Shown: positions 26,360 to 35,363, counted from the stretch's first letter. The stretch: 47,897 nucleotides of DNA from JBLNDJ01 sp050261515 (GCA_050261515.1 JBLNDJ010000011.1:1-47897), one strand, 5' to 3'. Made by a program: numbers and translations. The notes: a model not told the origin generated them from the sequence alone.

Positions 26360-27511
26360 TTAATAGGCGCCCGTGCCCATCAACACGGCGGCGGGCGTTT
26401 GAAGCAGGATTTTCAGGTCAAGCCAAAGGGAATGCGTGCTCGCGTACCTGAGGTCGAGCCGGACCATCTCGTCGAACGGAACGCGGCTTCGTCCCCCCAC
26501 CTGCCACAGCCCCGTGATCCCCGGCTTCACTTCCAGCACCCGCCTGCGGTGCCACAGGTCGTAAGCCTGGAACTCATACGGGATCGGCGGTCGCGGCCCC
26601 ACCAGCGACATGTCCCCGCGCAACACGTTCAGAAACTGCGGCAGCTCATCGAGGCTCGTGCGCCGCAGAAAACGCCCCACCGCCGTAACCCTGGGGTCAG
26701 ACGTCATTTTGTAGACCACCAGCGGCGTCTCAGGGTTGGCCGGGGCCTCTCCCGGCCCCCGCTCGCCCCGGATCAGCCGCTTCACGTATTCCTTGTGAAT
26801 GCTGGGATCGTTGGCGGCGTGCATGGTGCGGAACTTCAGAAATGTGAACCGCTTCCCTTGCAGCCCGATGCGCTGCTGAAGGAAGAAGACCGGCCCCTTC
26901 GAAGTCAGCTTCACCAGCGCCGCGATCGCCAGAAACACCGGCGAGAAAACCGCCAGCGCCAGCAGGCTCCCCAGCACGTCCATCACGCGCTTCACGACCG
27001 TGCTGCCGCGGCCCCCTGCCTGCGGCTTCTGGATCTCGGGATAAACCACCGTATTGGTCGGATGCCCCGCGTCGATGTGCCCCGGGTCCTCCGGAAAAAC
27101 GTGGAACGAGATTCGGATCTCGTTGATCTGCCCGATGCTCAGCGTGGACCCCAGCGCCCGCGTGATCTTCGTCAGAAGCGCGTTGGTCACCGCCCTGCCG
27201 TCAGCCGCGCCGATCTCGGTAAAGATCACGCCGATCACCGACCCTTCGCGGTACCAGCCCTTGATATCGGTCTCCCGCGTCGATTGCAGCAGAACGCGCG
27301 CCACCCCGGCCGAGGTTTCGCCCAGGCCCTCGCCTTTGAGCACGCGGTCCAACTCCAACAGCATCAGCACGAAGCGGCGGTGAGAGCGCTCGCTCCGCTT
27401 CCGCTCCACGGTCAGCATGTGCAGGAATGGCTGTTGCCTTAAGAAGTGCTCCCTGGATTGATGGAGCTTCCAGAAGTCGGACTCGGCAATCACCCGAGCA
27501 GTGCTCGACAT
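26360..27511 (-). CDS. Initiating sugar transferase with degenerate GGDEF-like N-terminal domain
   Basis: 383 residues. The C-terminal ~210 residues are a polyprenyl-phosphate hexose-1-phosphate transferase (Bac_transf): hydrophobic hairpin DVLGSLLALAVFSPVFLAI (about 178-196), RIGLQGKRFTFLKFRTM (214-230), TSLDELPQFLNVLRGDMSLV (285-304) with the DE pair, and KPGITGLWQV. It would load the first sugar on undecaprenyl phosphate. Unlike WbaP/WcaJ it lacks a four-helix N-terminus. Instead residues ~33-145 (HRRFVLMLLELDR, TRETDIKGWYREGSVIGVIFTE) resemble a GGDEF/nucleotide-cyclase core without a GGDEF motif. RBS GGGGAGGGGG before ATG 27511. Confidence 0.8.
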   Translation of the reverse strand: MSSTARVIAESDFWKLHQSREHFLRQQPFLHMLTVERKRSERSHRRFVLMLLELDRVLKGEGLGETSAGVARVLLQSTRETDIKGWYREGSVIGVIFTEIGAADGRAVTNALLTKITRALGSTLSIGQINEIRISFHVFPEDPGHIDAGHPTNTVVYPEIQKPQAGGRGSTVVKRVMDVLGSLLALAVFSPVFLAIAALVKLTSKGPVFFLQQRIGLQGKRFTFLKFRTMHAANDPSIHKEYVKRLIRGERGPGEAPANPETPLVVYKMTSDPRVTAVGRFLRRTSLDELPQFLNVLRGDMSLVGPRPPIPYEFQAYDLWHRRRVLEVKPGITGLWQVGGRSRVPFDEMVRLDLRYASTHSLWLDLKILLQTPAAVLMGTGAY

Positions 27512-27565
27512 TCAATTACCCCCTCCCCTCGTTCAATCGCATCCCCTTGAGTAGCGCGCCGCCCG

Positions 27566-28135
27566 TCACTTGTACTGCGTCTCCCAGTCGTAGTTGATCT
27601 TCGGATCGTCGTGCGGGATCCGGCCCTCGTCGGCCGGATCGTAGAACCGGCTGGTCGCGTAAACCAGCAGCGCCGGCCCGGAGCCGATCACTTTGTAACC
27701 GTGCGCGACGCCCGGAGGAATCGTGATCTGCCACGGCCTTAGCGCGCCCACGTACAGAGTGTTCTTCCTCCCGAACGTCGGCGAGTGCCTCCGCAGGTCC
27801 GCAAGCGCCACTTGCAGCATCCCCGCCGCCGGCGTCCAGCAGTCCGTCTGGTGACGGTGAAAGTGAAACGCCTTGATCGTTCCCGGATAACTCAGCGCCG
27901 CCGAGACCTGTGTTTCAGCCGGCGGAAAATCCGCCACCAGGTCCTGGCCTGCCCGGAGCACCTCGAGGAAATACCCCCGGTCGTCCGGCCACAGCACGTA
28001 CGGCCGCACCCGCACGCCCTCGATCAACTCCGCCGAATCCGGACCCTGGATCACCTTCCCGATCCCGTGCGGGCAGTCGGGCGGCGCCAGTTCGATCTCC
28101 GCGCCTGCCGTCACCGCGCGCGCTTCAGCCGCCAT
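27566..28135 (-). CDS. RmlC-like cupin (dTDP-4-dehydrorhamnose 3,5-epimerase family)
   Basis: 189 residues. DDRGYFLEVL (51-60), the catalytic-His region HFHRHQTDCW (91-100), DLRRHS (113-118), PPGVAHGYKVI (140-150) and the closing DDPKINYDW (176-184) follow the RmlC motif order. The usual GLHYQ is replaced by FHFHRHQ, so it may act on a different nucleotide sugar or lack epimerase activity. It starts at ATG 28135, 34 nt after the RHH-like gene and behind GGGGAGGGAGG. It likely belongs to the same transcript as the EPS genes downstream. Confidence 0.7.
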   Translation of the reverse strand: MAAEARAVTAGAEIELAPPDCPHGIGKVIQGPDSAELIEGVRVRPYVLWPDDRGYFLEVLRAGQDLVADFPPAETQVSAALSYPGTIKAFHFHRHQTDCWTPAAGMLQVALADLRRHSPTFGRKNTLYVGALRPWQITIPPGVAHGYKVIGSGPALLVYATSRFYDPADEGRIPHDDPKINYDWETQYK

Positions 28136-28169
28136 ATCTGGAATTCCCCTCCCTCCCCTTACTGGGAAA

Positions 28170-28526
28170 TTATCCCGGCCTTTTGAACAACAACCCGATT
28201 CGCCGTATTTCGCGATCGAGCGCGTCCGTCCTGCGGTTCAGGTGAACGACTGCATTCGCCAGCCGTGCTTCGATGCGCTCCGGTTCCGGTTCCAGGAACA
28301 GAGGCTCCGTGTCCGCAGGGGGCCTGGTAGTCATTCCGGCCGGATGCAGCTTGAAAAAATCCGCCGGCAGTTGGTCCGCGTTATAAGCGATCCAACAGAT
28401 ACTGGTGCGTACAAACTCCGAAAGGCTTCGCGCCTGCTGCGAATCGCAGACGCTTTGCAGGGCCTGATACTCATCTTCGGCTAGCCGAAAACTGATCAGC
28501 CGAGTTCTGGGGTTTCGCACAGACAT
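28170..28526 (-). CDS. Small RHH/CopG-like protein, paralogue A, at head of EPS run
   Basis: 118 residues. N-terminal ~50 residues (RNPRTRLISFRLAEDEYQAL...LSEFVRTSICW) look like a ribbon-helix-helix DNA-binding fold: a short beta strand LISFRL, then a helix, then a second helix. The C-terminus (IEARLANAVVHLNRRTDALDREIRRIGLLF) is a coiled coil, likely for oligomerisation. A close paralogue lies at 35364-35720 with the same layout. ATG 28526 follows AAGGAG. It is the first gene of the EPS run and has a sigma-54-like site 216 nt upstream. A role as a local regulator is inference. Confidence 0.75.
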   Translation of the reverse strand: MSVRNPRTRLISFRLAEDEYQALQSVCDSQQARSLSEFVRTSICWIAYNADQLPADFFKLHPAGMTTRPPADTEPLFLEPEPERIEARLANAVVHLNRRTDALDREIRRIGLLFKRPG

Positions 28527-29094
28527 CGGCTATCTCCTTTGTGACGGATTCAACATACTGGGAATTGACCTGGGAACCCACAAACGGCGGTTAGGCAAAG
28601 AGGCCTCATCTAGCAAACCAGGCAGTCCGCTGTCCCAAACGATTGAGCATGACAAGGGTTGCAGTAGGCCGATTGGACAAGCTTCCGCTCCTTCAGTCCC
28701 AAGCTTCCTGCTGCCTGATGCGGAACTGGCCTATGGTTGTGGTTATTACTGATGCACGCCGCCTGCCAACAGCCGTCCCGGGGCCTATACTTTCGATAAC
28801 ATCCGTTGACGAACTGTAACCGCCTGAAAACAGATCCCCGTCCCAGGAGTCGAGTATCCGCTTCTCCTCAGACCCCTGCGCCGGTCCGGATATGCCCTAT
28901 GTGAGCTATCACTTCGCAATCGTATTCCGGGCGCGAGTTTGGGAGAAGATCTCACAGTTTTTCCTTTTATCCGCACCTCGGGCGAAGTGCACCCCTTACA
29001 GAGGACTTACAAACGTAATACGAATGATGACAGTCCGGGCACACCTCCGCCCAGTCCGGCCACACTTCGGTCCCGTCAACCACTTCGCTTGAAG
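28527..29094. other. 568-bp intergenic region between the two EPS runs
   Basis: No convincing gene. It contains the leader of the downstream EPS run, a sigma-54-type site (28751-28770), and an imperfect tandem repeat CAGTCCGGGCACAC / CAGTCCGGCCACAC at 29033-29068. A small hairpin ACTTC-GCTT-GAAGT (29082-29095) overlaps the stop of the cohesin-like gene. No clear T-tailed terminator for the upstream run is visible. Confidence 0.6.
28751..28770 (-). promoter_or_regulatory. Sigma-54-type -24/-12 promoter candidate, EPS run B
   Basis: Minus strand TTGGCAGGCGGCGTGCATC: the invariant GG (28767-28766) and GC (28755-28754) are separated by exactly 10 nt. The -24 box matches TTGGCA; the -12 box reads GTGCA instead of TTGCA. 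The predicted start near 28742 would give a 216-nt leader before the RHH-like gene. The same deviation (GTGCA) is seen in the matching site at 35822-35840. Confidence 0.5.
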
Positions 29095-30207
29095 TTACTC
29101 GGCGACTACCGGAAAAGGAGTGAACGAGCCGTCCGGCGCGAAACGCAGGCCCAGCACGCGTATGGTGTCCGCGGGCCCGCGGACTTCGATGCTTCCCCGA
29201 AGCCCGCGCAGCGCCGGGTATTTGTCGCCGGCTACGAAGGAGGTGTGGCCGCCCGCCGGAAGCGTCAGCGGCTCCTCGGAAATCGAGACGCCGCTTTCAT
29301 CGCGCAGCGCCAGCGTCAGCTCCGCCGGAGTGTCCGGCGCGCCGTTGGCCAGCGCGATCCCTGTCAGGAAGCCGTTCGTGTTATCGAAGGGGACGACCAG
29401 CGGCAACCCGCCGCCCTGCCCGAACGGCAGCATTGCGATCGATTGTTCGCCGCCGCCAAGGCTCCGGCGCATGACCGCGAAGGCCACGACGCCGTCCGGG
29501 CCCTGCAACTCCGCCCATCCTTCGAGCGTGGCCCCGGCCTCGGACTCGGCCGTATCGATCTCGCACATCGCCCCCGGCGCGAGCGTGCAATCCGCCGCGG
29601 GCGAGAGCGCCAGTTGAATCGGTTGCCCGTTGTTGCCCCGGAATACGAGCCGCGCCCGCGCCGGATTTGCCGACGTGTTCAGAAGGGTAAAGGCCGTCTG
29701 CCACGAGCCCCCGGCCACCACGTGCTCCAGCACGCCGGCCGCGGAAGTCGTGCCGGTATCCGTGACCGTGACGGTCCCGTCGATCGACGACACCCCGGCC
29801 GGATTGCCCCCGCTGTCGGCCGCCGCAACACCGCTCAGCCGCAGCGGATAGGTCCCGCGCCCACCCGCCCTGGCGGACACGCGCAGCACCGCCACCACGC
29901 CATCCCGGATCGCGGTTTGGTCGAAGCCCGCCGCGAGGACGCGCAAAATGCCCGCCCCCGCGTTGCTCGCGCCGACCGCCTTGCCGCTCGCCGTGGCCGC
30001 CGGCCCCGCGCCCGCGGAAATCGTGAAGCTCGTCTCGTCGTACCTCAGGTCGAACTGGACCGCGGCGATCTTCGCGCCCTGCGCCGCGTACCGGACCTCG
30101 ACCGTCGCCGTCCCCCCCGGCACGACGCTGACGCTCGATAGCGACAGTTCCGCGCCCCTCAGCGCGAGGCCGCTTGCCAGGCAAAGAAGGACGCAGCGGA
30201 TTTTCAT
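29095..30207 (-). CDS. Secreted cohesin-like domain protein
   Basis: 370 residues. Signal peptide MKIRCVLLCLASGLALRG. Residues ~22-160 resemble a cohesin domain: LSLSSVSVVPGGTATVEVRY, AVQFDLRYDETSFTIS, GILRVLAAGFDQTAI, VAVLRVSARAGGRGTYPLRL. The remainder (VVAGGSWQTAFTLLNTSANP ... VPFDNTNGFLTGIALANGAP) is a beta-rich domain I do not recognise, in two similar halves. A dockerin-like protein is encoded 7 kb away (36713-37231), so a cohesin-dockerin pair in the EPS region is possible. It is the last gene of the second run, 3 nt after the export-protein gene. Confidence 0.65.
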   Translation of the reverse strand: MKIRCVLLCLASGLALRGAELSLSSVSVVPGGTATVEVRYAAQGAKIAAVQFDLRYDETSFTISAGAGPAATASGKAVGASNAGAGILRVLAAGFDQTAIRDGVVAVLRVSARAGGRGTYPLRLSGVAAADSGGNPAGVSSIDGTVTVTDTGTTSAAGVLEHVVAGGSWQTAFTLLNTSANPARARLVFRGNNGQPIQLALSPAADCTLAPGAMCEIDTAESEAGATLEGWAELQGPDGVVAFAVMRRSLGGGEQSIAMLPFGQGGGLPLVVPFDNTNGFLTGIALANGAPDTPAELTLALRDESGVSISEEPLTLPAGGHTSFVAGDKYPALRGLRGSIEVRGPADTIRVLGLRFAPDGSFTPFPVVAE

Positions 30208-30210
30208 TGG

Positions 30211-31200
30211 CTACCTGAGAACTACGTAAAGCACTCCTGTGACCAATCCCGCGGCTGGCAGCGTCACAGCCAGGATCTTTCCGGCAACGGAACGTCTCGG
30301 CGGAATCACCAGGACGTCGTTCGGCAGAAGCGGAAAGTCCGCCGCCTGGCCCGCCATGATCTTCTTGACGTCCACCGGAAGGCGCGCGCGCCGGTTGCTG
30401 TCTTCCACCACCCGCAGAATCAGCGCCTTGTCGATCGCCGCCTCCGACGTCACCCCCGCCATCGAAATGGCCTGCGTCACCGGCAGGTAGTCTCTGTCTT
30501 CCAGCTCGAGCGGACCGGAATGGGTAACGCTCCCGCTCACGTAGATCTTTTCCCGCACCGTCGCCGAGATGACGTCCGAAGGCTGAAGCACCAGGTCCTC
30601 GGGCGAGCTCACGTTCTCGAGCAGGTGGCGGATGTCGATATCCACCTCGCTCACGCCGCGGTCGCGGTCCTCGGTCGCGTAAGGCAGCGGAATCCGCCCG
30701 AATTCGAGCTGCCGCGTGACCCTCACCCTGCGGTTGGCGGTCGGCGCCAGGCCGCCTGCGATCCCCACCAGTTCGCTCAGCTTCCGGTTGGGCTGGTAGG
30801 CGTACGTGTCCGGCTTGACGAACGCGCCGATCACGAAGATCAGCTCCTGGCGGAACTGGACGATCCGCACGGTCACCTGCGGCTCCCGCACGTAAGCCTG
30901 CAAGCGCTCAATGATGGCTTGCTCCAGCTGCGGCACCGTCATCGTGGCCGCCCGCACCCGCCCGATCTGCGGAAGCGTGATATAGCCGTCCTCCCCGATC
31001 GTGATCGGCCGGTCGCTGGCCTCGCCCAGGTCCGGCGCATGAATCGCGATCACGTCATCGGGCGCCAGCGTATAGCCGCGCGGCGTCTTCTGAATCGCCG
31101 CCTGCACCTGCTGTCGCGTGTCCGAGATCCGCTGGGCGGGGGCCGGCGCCGTCACCGCCAGAATGGAAACCGCCACAGCGGCAAGTCTGAGAATCCGCAT
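30211..31200 (-). CDS. Polysaccharide export protein (Wza-like, Poly_export/SLBB)
   Basis: 329 residues from ATG 31200, chosen because GGAGGG sits 4 nt upstream; a GTG at 31215 is less likely. Signal peptide MRILRLAAVAVSILAVTAPA without a clear lipobox. RGYTLAPDDVIAIHAPDLGE...ITLPQIGRVRAATMTVPQLEQAI is the Poly_export domain. IFVIGAFVKPDTYAYQPNRKLSELVGIAGGL and KIYVSGSVTHSGPLELEDRDYLPVTQAISMAGV are SLBB-type beta-grasp repeats. The C-terminal ILAVTLPAAGLVTGVLYVVL could span a membrane. It would form the outer-membrane channel for EPS. Confidence 0.85.
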   Translation of the reverse strand: MRILRLAAVAVSILAVTAPAPAQRISDTRQQVQAAIQKTPRGYTLAPDDVIAIHAPDLGEASDRPITIGEDGYITLPQIGRVRAATMTVPQLEQAIIERLQAYVREPQVTVRIVQFRQELIFVIGAFVKPDTYAYQPNRKLSELVGIAGGLAPTANRRVRVTRQLEFGRIPLPYATEDRDRGVSEVDIDIRHLLENVSSPEDLVLQPSDVISATVREKIYVSGSVTHSGPLELEDRDYLPVTQAISMAGVTSEAAIDKALILRVVEDSNRRARLPVDVKKIMAGQAADFPLLPNDVLVIPPRRSVAGKILAVTLPAAGLVTGVLYVVLR

Positions 31201-31211
31201 GAATCCCTCCA

Positions 31212-32696
31212 TCACGGCAGCGCCACCGTGAGCTTGTTCGACTCGCCCAGCTCGTTGCTGATCGTGATATCGACCGACTGTATGTGCGCCGTCTGGTCCT
31301 CGTTGCTTCTCCCGCCCTGCAGGTTAATCGGTACGGAAATGGAATAAAGCCCGCCCGACGCCGTCGAATTCGCGTTTTGGAACCAGTTCGCCGCCGGTAA
31401 CCGCAAATCGGCGCCCAGGTGCCCGTTGTCCAGCCGCACCCCGGATTTCGCGTTCAACTGTAGATCGAGCCGGCTCAGCGACCGCGTCGTCGTGAACCCT
31501 GTGAACGTGATCGTGAAGCTGCTCAGTGTCCGCGCGCTCAGATCCCCGCCCAGCAACTGCGGAGCCGCCTGGGCCACCGGCAGCGACAGCTTCTCCTCGC
31601 CCTCCGGCGCCAGGCTCACGCCCGCCGGCGATGTGAACGCCGCGGCCACCGTGATCGTGCCCGCCACCGTCCCGGTTTGCAGCCGCACCTGCGTCTGGCC
31701 GTTGTCGAACACGGCCGCCGTCTCACCGGCCGGAATCGTGAAACCCACCACCCGCCCGCCGGTCGAGAATTGCACCGCCGGGTTGGCGCTGAAAACGTCG
31801 GAGATGAAGTCGAGCGCCAGCGTGCCCTTGATCGGCGCCGTATACGCCGCCGTCAGCGAAAGCCCCACTCCGGGCTGCTGCAACGGAGCCTGCGTGCCCG
31901 ACACGCCCTCGAACCGATACTGCGGCAAAGCCGCGCCCGCGCCCGACCCCCGCACCTCGACCGTCCACGTCCGGTCGGGAAAGGCGATCGTCAGCGTCGC
32001 CGTGTACGCCTGGCGCGCCGGCGGCGCGAAGTGAATCGTGAACTGCATGGAACCGCCGGCCGCGATCGTTACCGGAAATAGCGGCAGGTGCTGCACCTGA
32101 AAAGCGGCATCCCCGCTGATCGCAATCTGCCGTATGGAACCGGCGCCCGTACCGCGGTTTTCGATCGTGACGGCAATGTCACCCGCCGCCGGAAACGCGA
32201 TCACGCTGCCGTTCAGCACCGGCACCGCGTTGTCGTTCACCGGATCGGCATACCCTGCCACGAAGTTCGGAAACGCCGCCTGCCCCGGAACCGTTCCCGA
32301 AAAGTTGACCGTATAGCTGACCGGAGCGCCCGCCTCGAGCGTCGTGATCGATAGCGTCGCACTCGCCGCCGCCACCGAAGCCGGCGTGTACTGCACCGCG
32401 ACCGACACCAGGCCGCCCGCCGCCAGCGTGGACGGAGTAGCCGGCGCCGAGGCGAGCGTCATATCGGGCGAACCCGCCAGCTCAATCTGCGAAATGGTTA
32501 CAGCAGTGCCGCCCGCGTTCAGCAGCGAGAGATTGGCCGTCGCCGCGCTTCCGACCCCTGTCGCGGCGATCGTTACCGATCCGCCGTTCGGCACCACCAC
32601 GCTGCTGCCGCCGGTCTGAGAAATGATGTGAAGCTGCTGGCCCCAGGCCGAGACTGCGAAGCCCGCCAGCGCCAGGGCGCGAATCGTACGAATCAT
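31212..32696 (-). CDS. Secreted Ig-like (choice-of-anchor D/ASH-type) repeat protein
   Basis: 494 residues from ATG 32696, an ATGA overlap with the gene before it. Signal peptide MIRTIRALALAGFAVSAWGQ. Tandem Ig-like domains of about 100 residues follow: VTIAATGVGSAATANLSLLN...ISQIELAGSPDMTLASAPA...LVSVAVQYTPASVAAASATL, then IAFPAAGDIAVTIENRG...FTIHFAPPARQAYTATLTIAF. These match the ASH/SPD-2/Hydin or choice-of-anchor D style. It probably resides in the periplasm or on the surface and may interact with the export machinery encoded next to it. No enzyme motif. Confidence 0.7.
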   Translation of the reverse strand: MIRTIRALALAGFAVSAWGQQLHIISQTGGSSVVVPNGGSVTIAATGVGSAATANLSLLNAGGTAVTISQIELAGSPDMTLASAPATPSTLAAGGLVSVAVQYTPASVAAASATLSITTLEAGAPVSYTVNFSGTVPGQAAFPNFVAGYADPVNDNAVPVLNGSVIAFPAAGDIAVTIENRGTGAGSIRQIAISGDAAFQVQHLPLFPVTIAAGGSMQFTIHFAPPARQAYTATLTIAFPDRTWTVEVRGSGAGAALPQYRFEGVSGTQAPLQQPGVGLSLTAAYTAPIKGTLALDFISDVFSANPAVQFSTGGRVVGFTIPAGETAAVFDNGQTQVRLQTGTVAGTITVAAAFTSPAGVSLAPEGEEKLSLPVAQAAPQLLGGDLSARTLSSFTITFTGFTTTRSLSRLDLQLNAKSGVRLDNGHLGADLRLPAANWFQNANSTASGGLYSISVPINLQGGRSNEDQTAHIQSVDITISNELGESNKLTVALP

Positions 32697-33685
32697 AAGC
32701 TGGAACGCTCCCCTTCCAATGCCGGCACAAACGTCGTTACAGGTTGTTCGGAATCGCTCGCCAGAACCGCCGGCTCGCTGTTCTTCGCCGGCGAGTTCAG
32801 CAGCAGCCACGAGCGCGGCCCCACCGGCAGCAACGCATTGGGAACTTCATCGAGCGGCGTTACCGCCGCCTGCGACGTCGCCAGGTCGATCGACCACAGC
32901 GCGCGCTTTTCCTTAGCCGTCGCGTAGAGCCGCTTGCCGTCGGCCGACACAGCCAACGCGGCCGCCTCAGGCGCCGAGCCGTCCTCCGCGGCGAACGCAA
33001 GCGAGCCCACGCGCGCCGCACCCTCGAACACCTCGATCACGCCGGGCGCGGACACCGCGGCATAGAACGTCCCGCCGCGCGGCGCGAAAGCAGCAACCGC
33101 CGCCACCGGACCCGACATCACGAACGCCGGAGCCGCGCCGTTCACCGCCAGGTAGATCGAACCCTGCGCGCCGGCCGTCAACCCCAGCGCCACCTGCGCG
33201 CCCGTGGTATCCGCGCTTATGGATGTCAGCGATCCCGGCAAGCTCGCGAAACTCCGCGGCGCATCGGCCACCCAGCGCGTGCCTGACAGCCGCACCCGCT
33301 GGTAAACCTTCGCGGACGAGGAAGCGACAACCACCGCCAGCCGCGACCCGCTCCACGCGGCCGCGTCGATCTCCGGAATGAGTCCCGCCGGCCGCTGTTC
33401 TCCGGAAACCACCGTCCCGGGTTTCACGATCGCCGTAAAATCCGCGCCCCGGACCAGCGCCCATTTCCCGTCGGGTGAAACCGATCCGAACTCGACGTTC
33501 TCGATTAGGGGACTCGCCAGCACGGCGCTGCCCGGCACGCCCGAGATTGCCCGTATGCTCTTGGTCGGCGAATGGTAGAGGAAGCCGGTAACCGGTCCTG
33601 TAATCTGGCCGCTCAACAGCCCGGCCGAACACGCCAGTAGGGTTGCACACAGTCTATGCATGGGAAGTATCCGAAGAGGTTTCAT
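32693..33685 (-). CDS. Exported beta-propeller-like protein
   Basis: 330 residues. N-terminal signal (MHRLCATLLACSAGLLSGQI; the first nine residues may be leader-extended or the start may be the Met at 9). Repeated blade-like segments: VEFGSVSPDGKWALVRG, AAWSGSRLAVVVASSSAKVYQ, LTSISADTTGAQVALGL, AVAAFAPRGGTFYAAVSAPG, AALAVSADGKRLYATAKEKRALWSID. They suggest a WD40/NHL-type propeller of 6-7 blades. Function unknown; gene position suggests an envelope partner in EPS export. Confidence 0.65.
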   Translation of the reverse strand: MKPLRILPMHRLCATLLACSAGLLSGQITGPVTGFLYHSPTKSIRAISGVPGSAVLASPLIENVEFGSVSPDGKWALVRGADFTAIVKPGTVVSGEQRPAGLIPEIDAAAWSGSRLAVVVASSSAKVYQRVRLSGTRWVADAPRSFASLPGSLTSISADTTGAQVALGLTAGAQGSIYLAVNGAAPAFVMSGPVAAVAAFAPRGGTFYAAVSAPGVIEVFEGAARVGSLAFAAEDGSAPEAAALAVSADGKRLYATAKEKRALWSIDLATSQAAVTPLDEVPNALLPVGPRSWLLLNSPAKNSEPAVLASDSEQPVTTFVPALEGERSSL

Positions 33686-33691
33686 ATTGAC

Positions 33692-34342
33692 CTACGGTGC
33701 CGTGATGACGATGGGGCCCGTCGATGCCGAGATGTGCGGCGACGAGCTCGAACCGCCGCGCAGCGCGAACGCCGTTCCGGCCGCTGCCGCGGCGCCCGCC
33801 GCGACTCCGATCCAGATCCACTTGTGCGACTTGCGCTCCGTCGCCGATTGCAGCGTTCTCGTCGAGTTCTCCTGCTTGATCACATAGGTTGCGCTCAAGT
33901 CCCGGTAGTAAGCGGTCGCCCGCAGCGCAAAGCGGCCCGGCTCCGTGTTGATGTGGAACCCCTGTGCCGAAGCCTGCCCGCGCGAGTTGGTCGTTGTTTT
34001 GAGAGTGGTCTGGTTGTCGCCGAAGAAGCCGCCCGGCCCGACCGCCGGCGCCTGGAAGATAACCGTAGCCCCCTCGACCGGCAGATCGTTCTGGTTGTGT
34101 ACCTCGACCACCGGCACCGTCACCGTCCGTGACGGGATATAGTTCACCGCCCCGTCGCCTTCCAGAGCGATGATGCGGAGCGCCCTGACCGGCATTGTAT
34201 TCGGCCGCTCCACCGCCGTTGCCGCCGGGGTCAGGACCGGTCCATGTTCCTGCACCGGTTGCTGAGCGGCGACCGGAATCGCCATCAGCATCGTCATAAG
34301 GTAGACAAGCACTTCGCCTACACTACGCATTGGTCGTATCAT
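33692..34342 (-). CDS. Exported Ig-like protein with C-terminal membrane segment
   Basis: 216 residues from ATG 34342 (MIRPMRSVGEVLVYLMTMLMAIPVAAQ: signal peptide). The middle (TVPVVEVHNQNDLPVEGATVIFQAP...NQTTLKTTTNSRGQASAQGFHINTEPGRFALRATA) looks like a bacterial Ig/carboxypeptidase-regulatory-like fold. A segment KWIWIGVAAGAAAAAGTAFAL near the C-terminus, preceded by KSHK, is a membrane helix. A small EPS-locus envelope protein; not otherwise recognised. There is a 128-bp gap before it (34343-34470) with no clear signals. Confidence 0.65.
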   Translation of the reverse strand: MIRPMRSVGEVLVYLMTMLMAIPVAAQQPVQEHGPVLTPAATAVERPNTMPVRALRIIALEGDGAVNYIPSRTVTVPVVEVHNQNDLPVEGATVIFQAPAVGPGGFFGDNQTTLKTTTNSRGQASAQGFHINTEPGRFALRATAYYRDLSATYVIKQENSTRTLQSATERKSHKWIWIGVAAGAAAAAGTAFALRGGSSSSPHISASTGPIVITAP

Positions 34343-34470
34343 GATCGCGGTAACTCCAGTCGTGTTTGGTGGGGCGGCCCCCCGGTCCGCGGCCGGTCCC
34401 GGTCGGCCCTGTGATTTGAGGCAGCTCCGCGGAGCCCGCCCCAAGCGCCGGGCCAGCCCCCGTCGGCCCC

Positions 34471-35361
34471 TTAACTTACTCCGCCCCGCGGCTTGTAATA
34501 GCCGTAGTATTTCGAGTACATCTGGTTGACTGTCTCGGCGCCGTTCAACACCATACCCAGCACCTGCTTGGGCCCAAGTAGCGTCAGCGCTTCCTCGACG
34601 GCTTCGGCCGGCGTCTTATCCGCCCGGACCACCAGCAGCGTGGCGTCCGAGTGCCTCGCCATCACGAGCGTGTCCGCCAGCGGAATCACCGGCGGCGTGT
34701 CGATCAGCACCCAGTCGAACAGGCGCCGCAGCCTTCCGAGCACACCCGCCAGAGCGTCCGATTGCAGCAGTTCCGTGCGGTTGCGCTCCGATTTTCCCGC
34801 TTGCAACAGATGCCATTGCAGCGGCTCGATGCGCCGCAGCGCCGCCACCGGATCGAGCCCGTCGGCCAGGCATTCCGCCAGCCCCGGTGCGGCCTCGAGT
34901 CCCAGAGCGCGCCCGATCGCCGGACGGTAGTGGTCTCCTTCCACCACCACCACCGAGCGCTTTCCCCCTTCGGCCAGCGCGGTCGCCAGATTCAGCACAA
35001 CGGTCGATTTGCCGTCCCCGGCGTGCGGGCTCGTAACCACCAGGGTCCGCAGTTTGCCCATCGTCCAGTATTCCCGCAGCCGCATTCGCAGGAACCGGAA
35101 CCGGTCGGCTCCCGGGTCGTCGGTGTCTGCACGGAACACGATCCGGCTCGATTCCTCGAGCTTCACCCGTTCCACCGGCACCTGCGCCAGTTCGTCCGCC
35201 GGAAGTCCTTCGGCACCGGCCGTGTCCGCCAGAGCGTCCATCGGCCCCTCGCCGCCGGCTTCTGCCGCGCCCACATGCCCCGCTCGCCGGCCGGCGCCGG
35301 TCTGGCCCAAATCGGCCAGTCTGCTGCCCGACCTTCTCAATGCTTCGTAAATGCGGCTCAT
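34471..35361 (-). CDS. CpsD/CapB-type tyrosine-kinase-like ATPase
   Basis: 296 residues. SPHAGDGKST (111-120) is Walker A, VVVVEGDHYRP (137-147) occupies the Walker A' position but with E-G-D instead of the usual DxD, and WVLIDTPP (217-224) is Walker B. The C-terminal tail MYSKYYGYYKPRGG has five tyrosines (282, 285, 286, 288, 289), the usual autophosphorylation cluster of bacterial BY-kinases. The N-terminus MSRIYEALRRSGSR is typical of free-standing CpsD/EpsD. It would control EPS chain length and export with a Wzz-type membrane partner, which is not found in the window. It starts 2 nt after the RHH-like gene. Confidence 0.8.
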   Translation of the reverse strand: MSRIYEALRRSGSRLADLGQTGAGRRAGHVGAAEAGGEGPMDALADTAGAEGLPADELAQVPVERVKLEESSRIVFRADTDDPGADRFRFLRMRLREYWTMGKLRTLVVTSPHAGDGKSTVVLNLATALAEGGKRSVVVVEGDHYRPAIGRALGLEAAPGLAECLADGLDPVAALRRIEPLQWHLLQAGKSERNRTELLQSDALAGVLGRLRRLFDWVLIDTPPVIPLADTLVMARHSDATLLVVRADKTPAEAVEEALTLLGPKQVLGMVLNGAETVNQMYSKYYGYYKPRGGVS

Positions 35362-35363
35362 TT

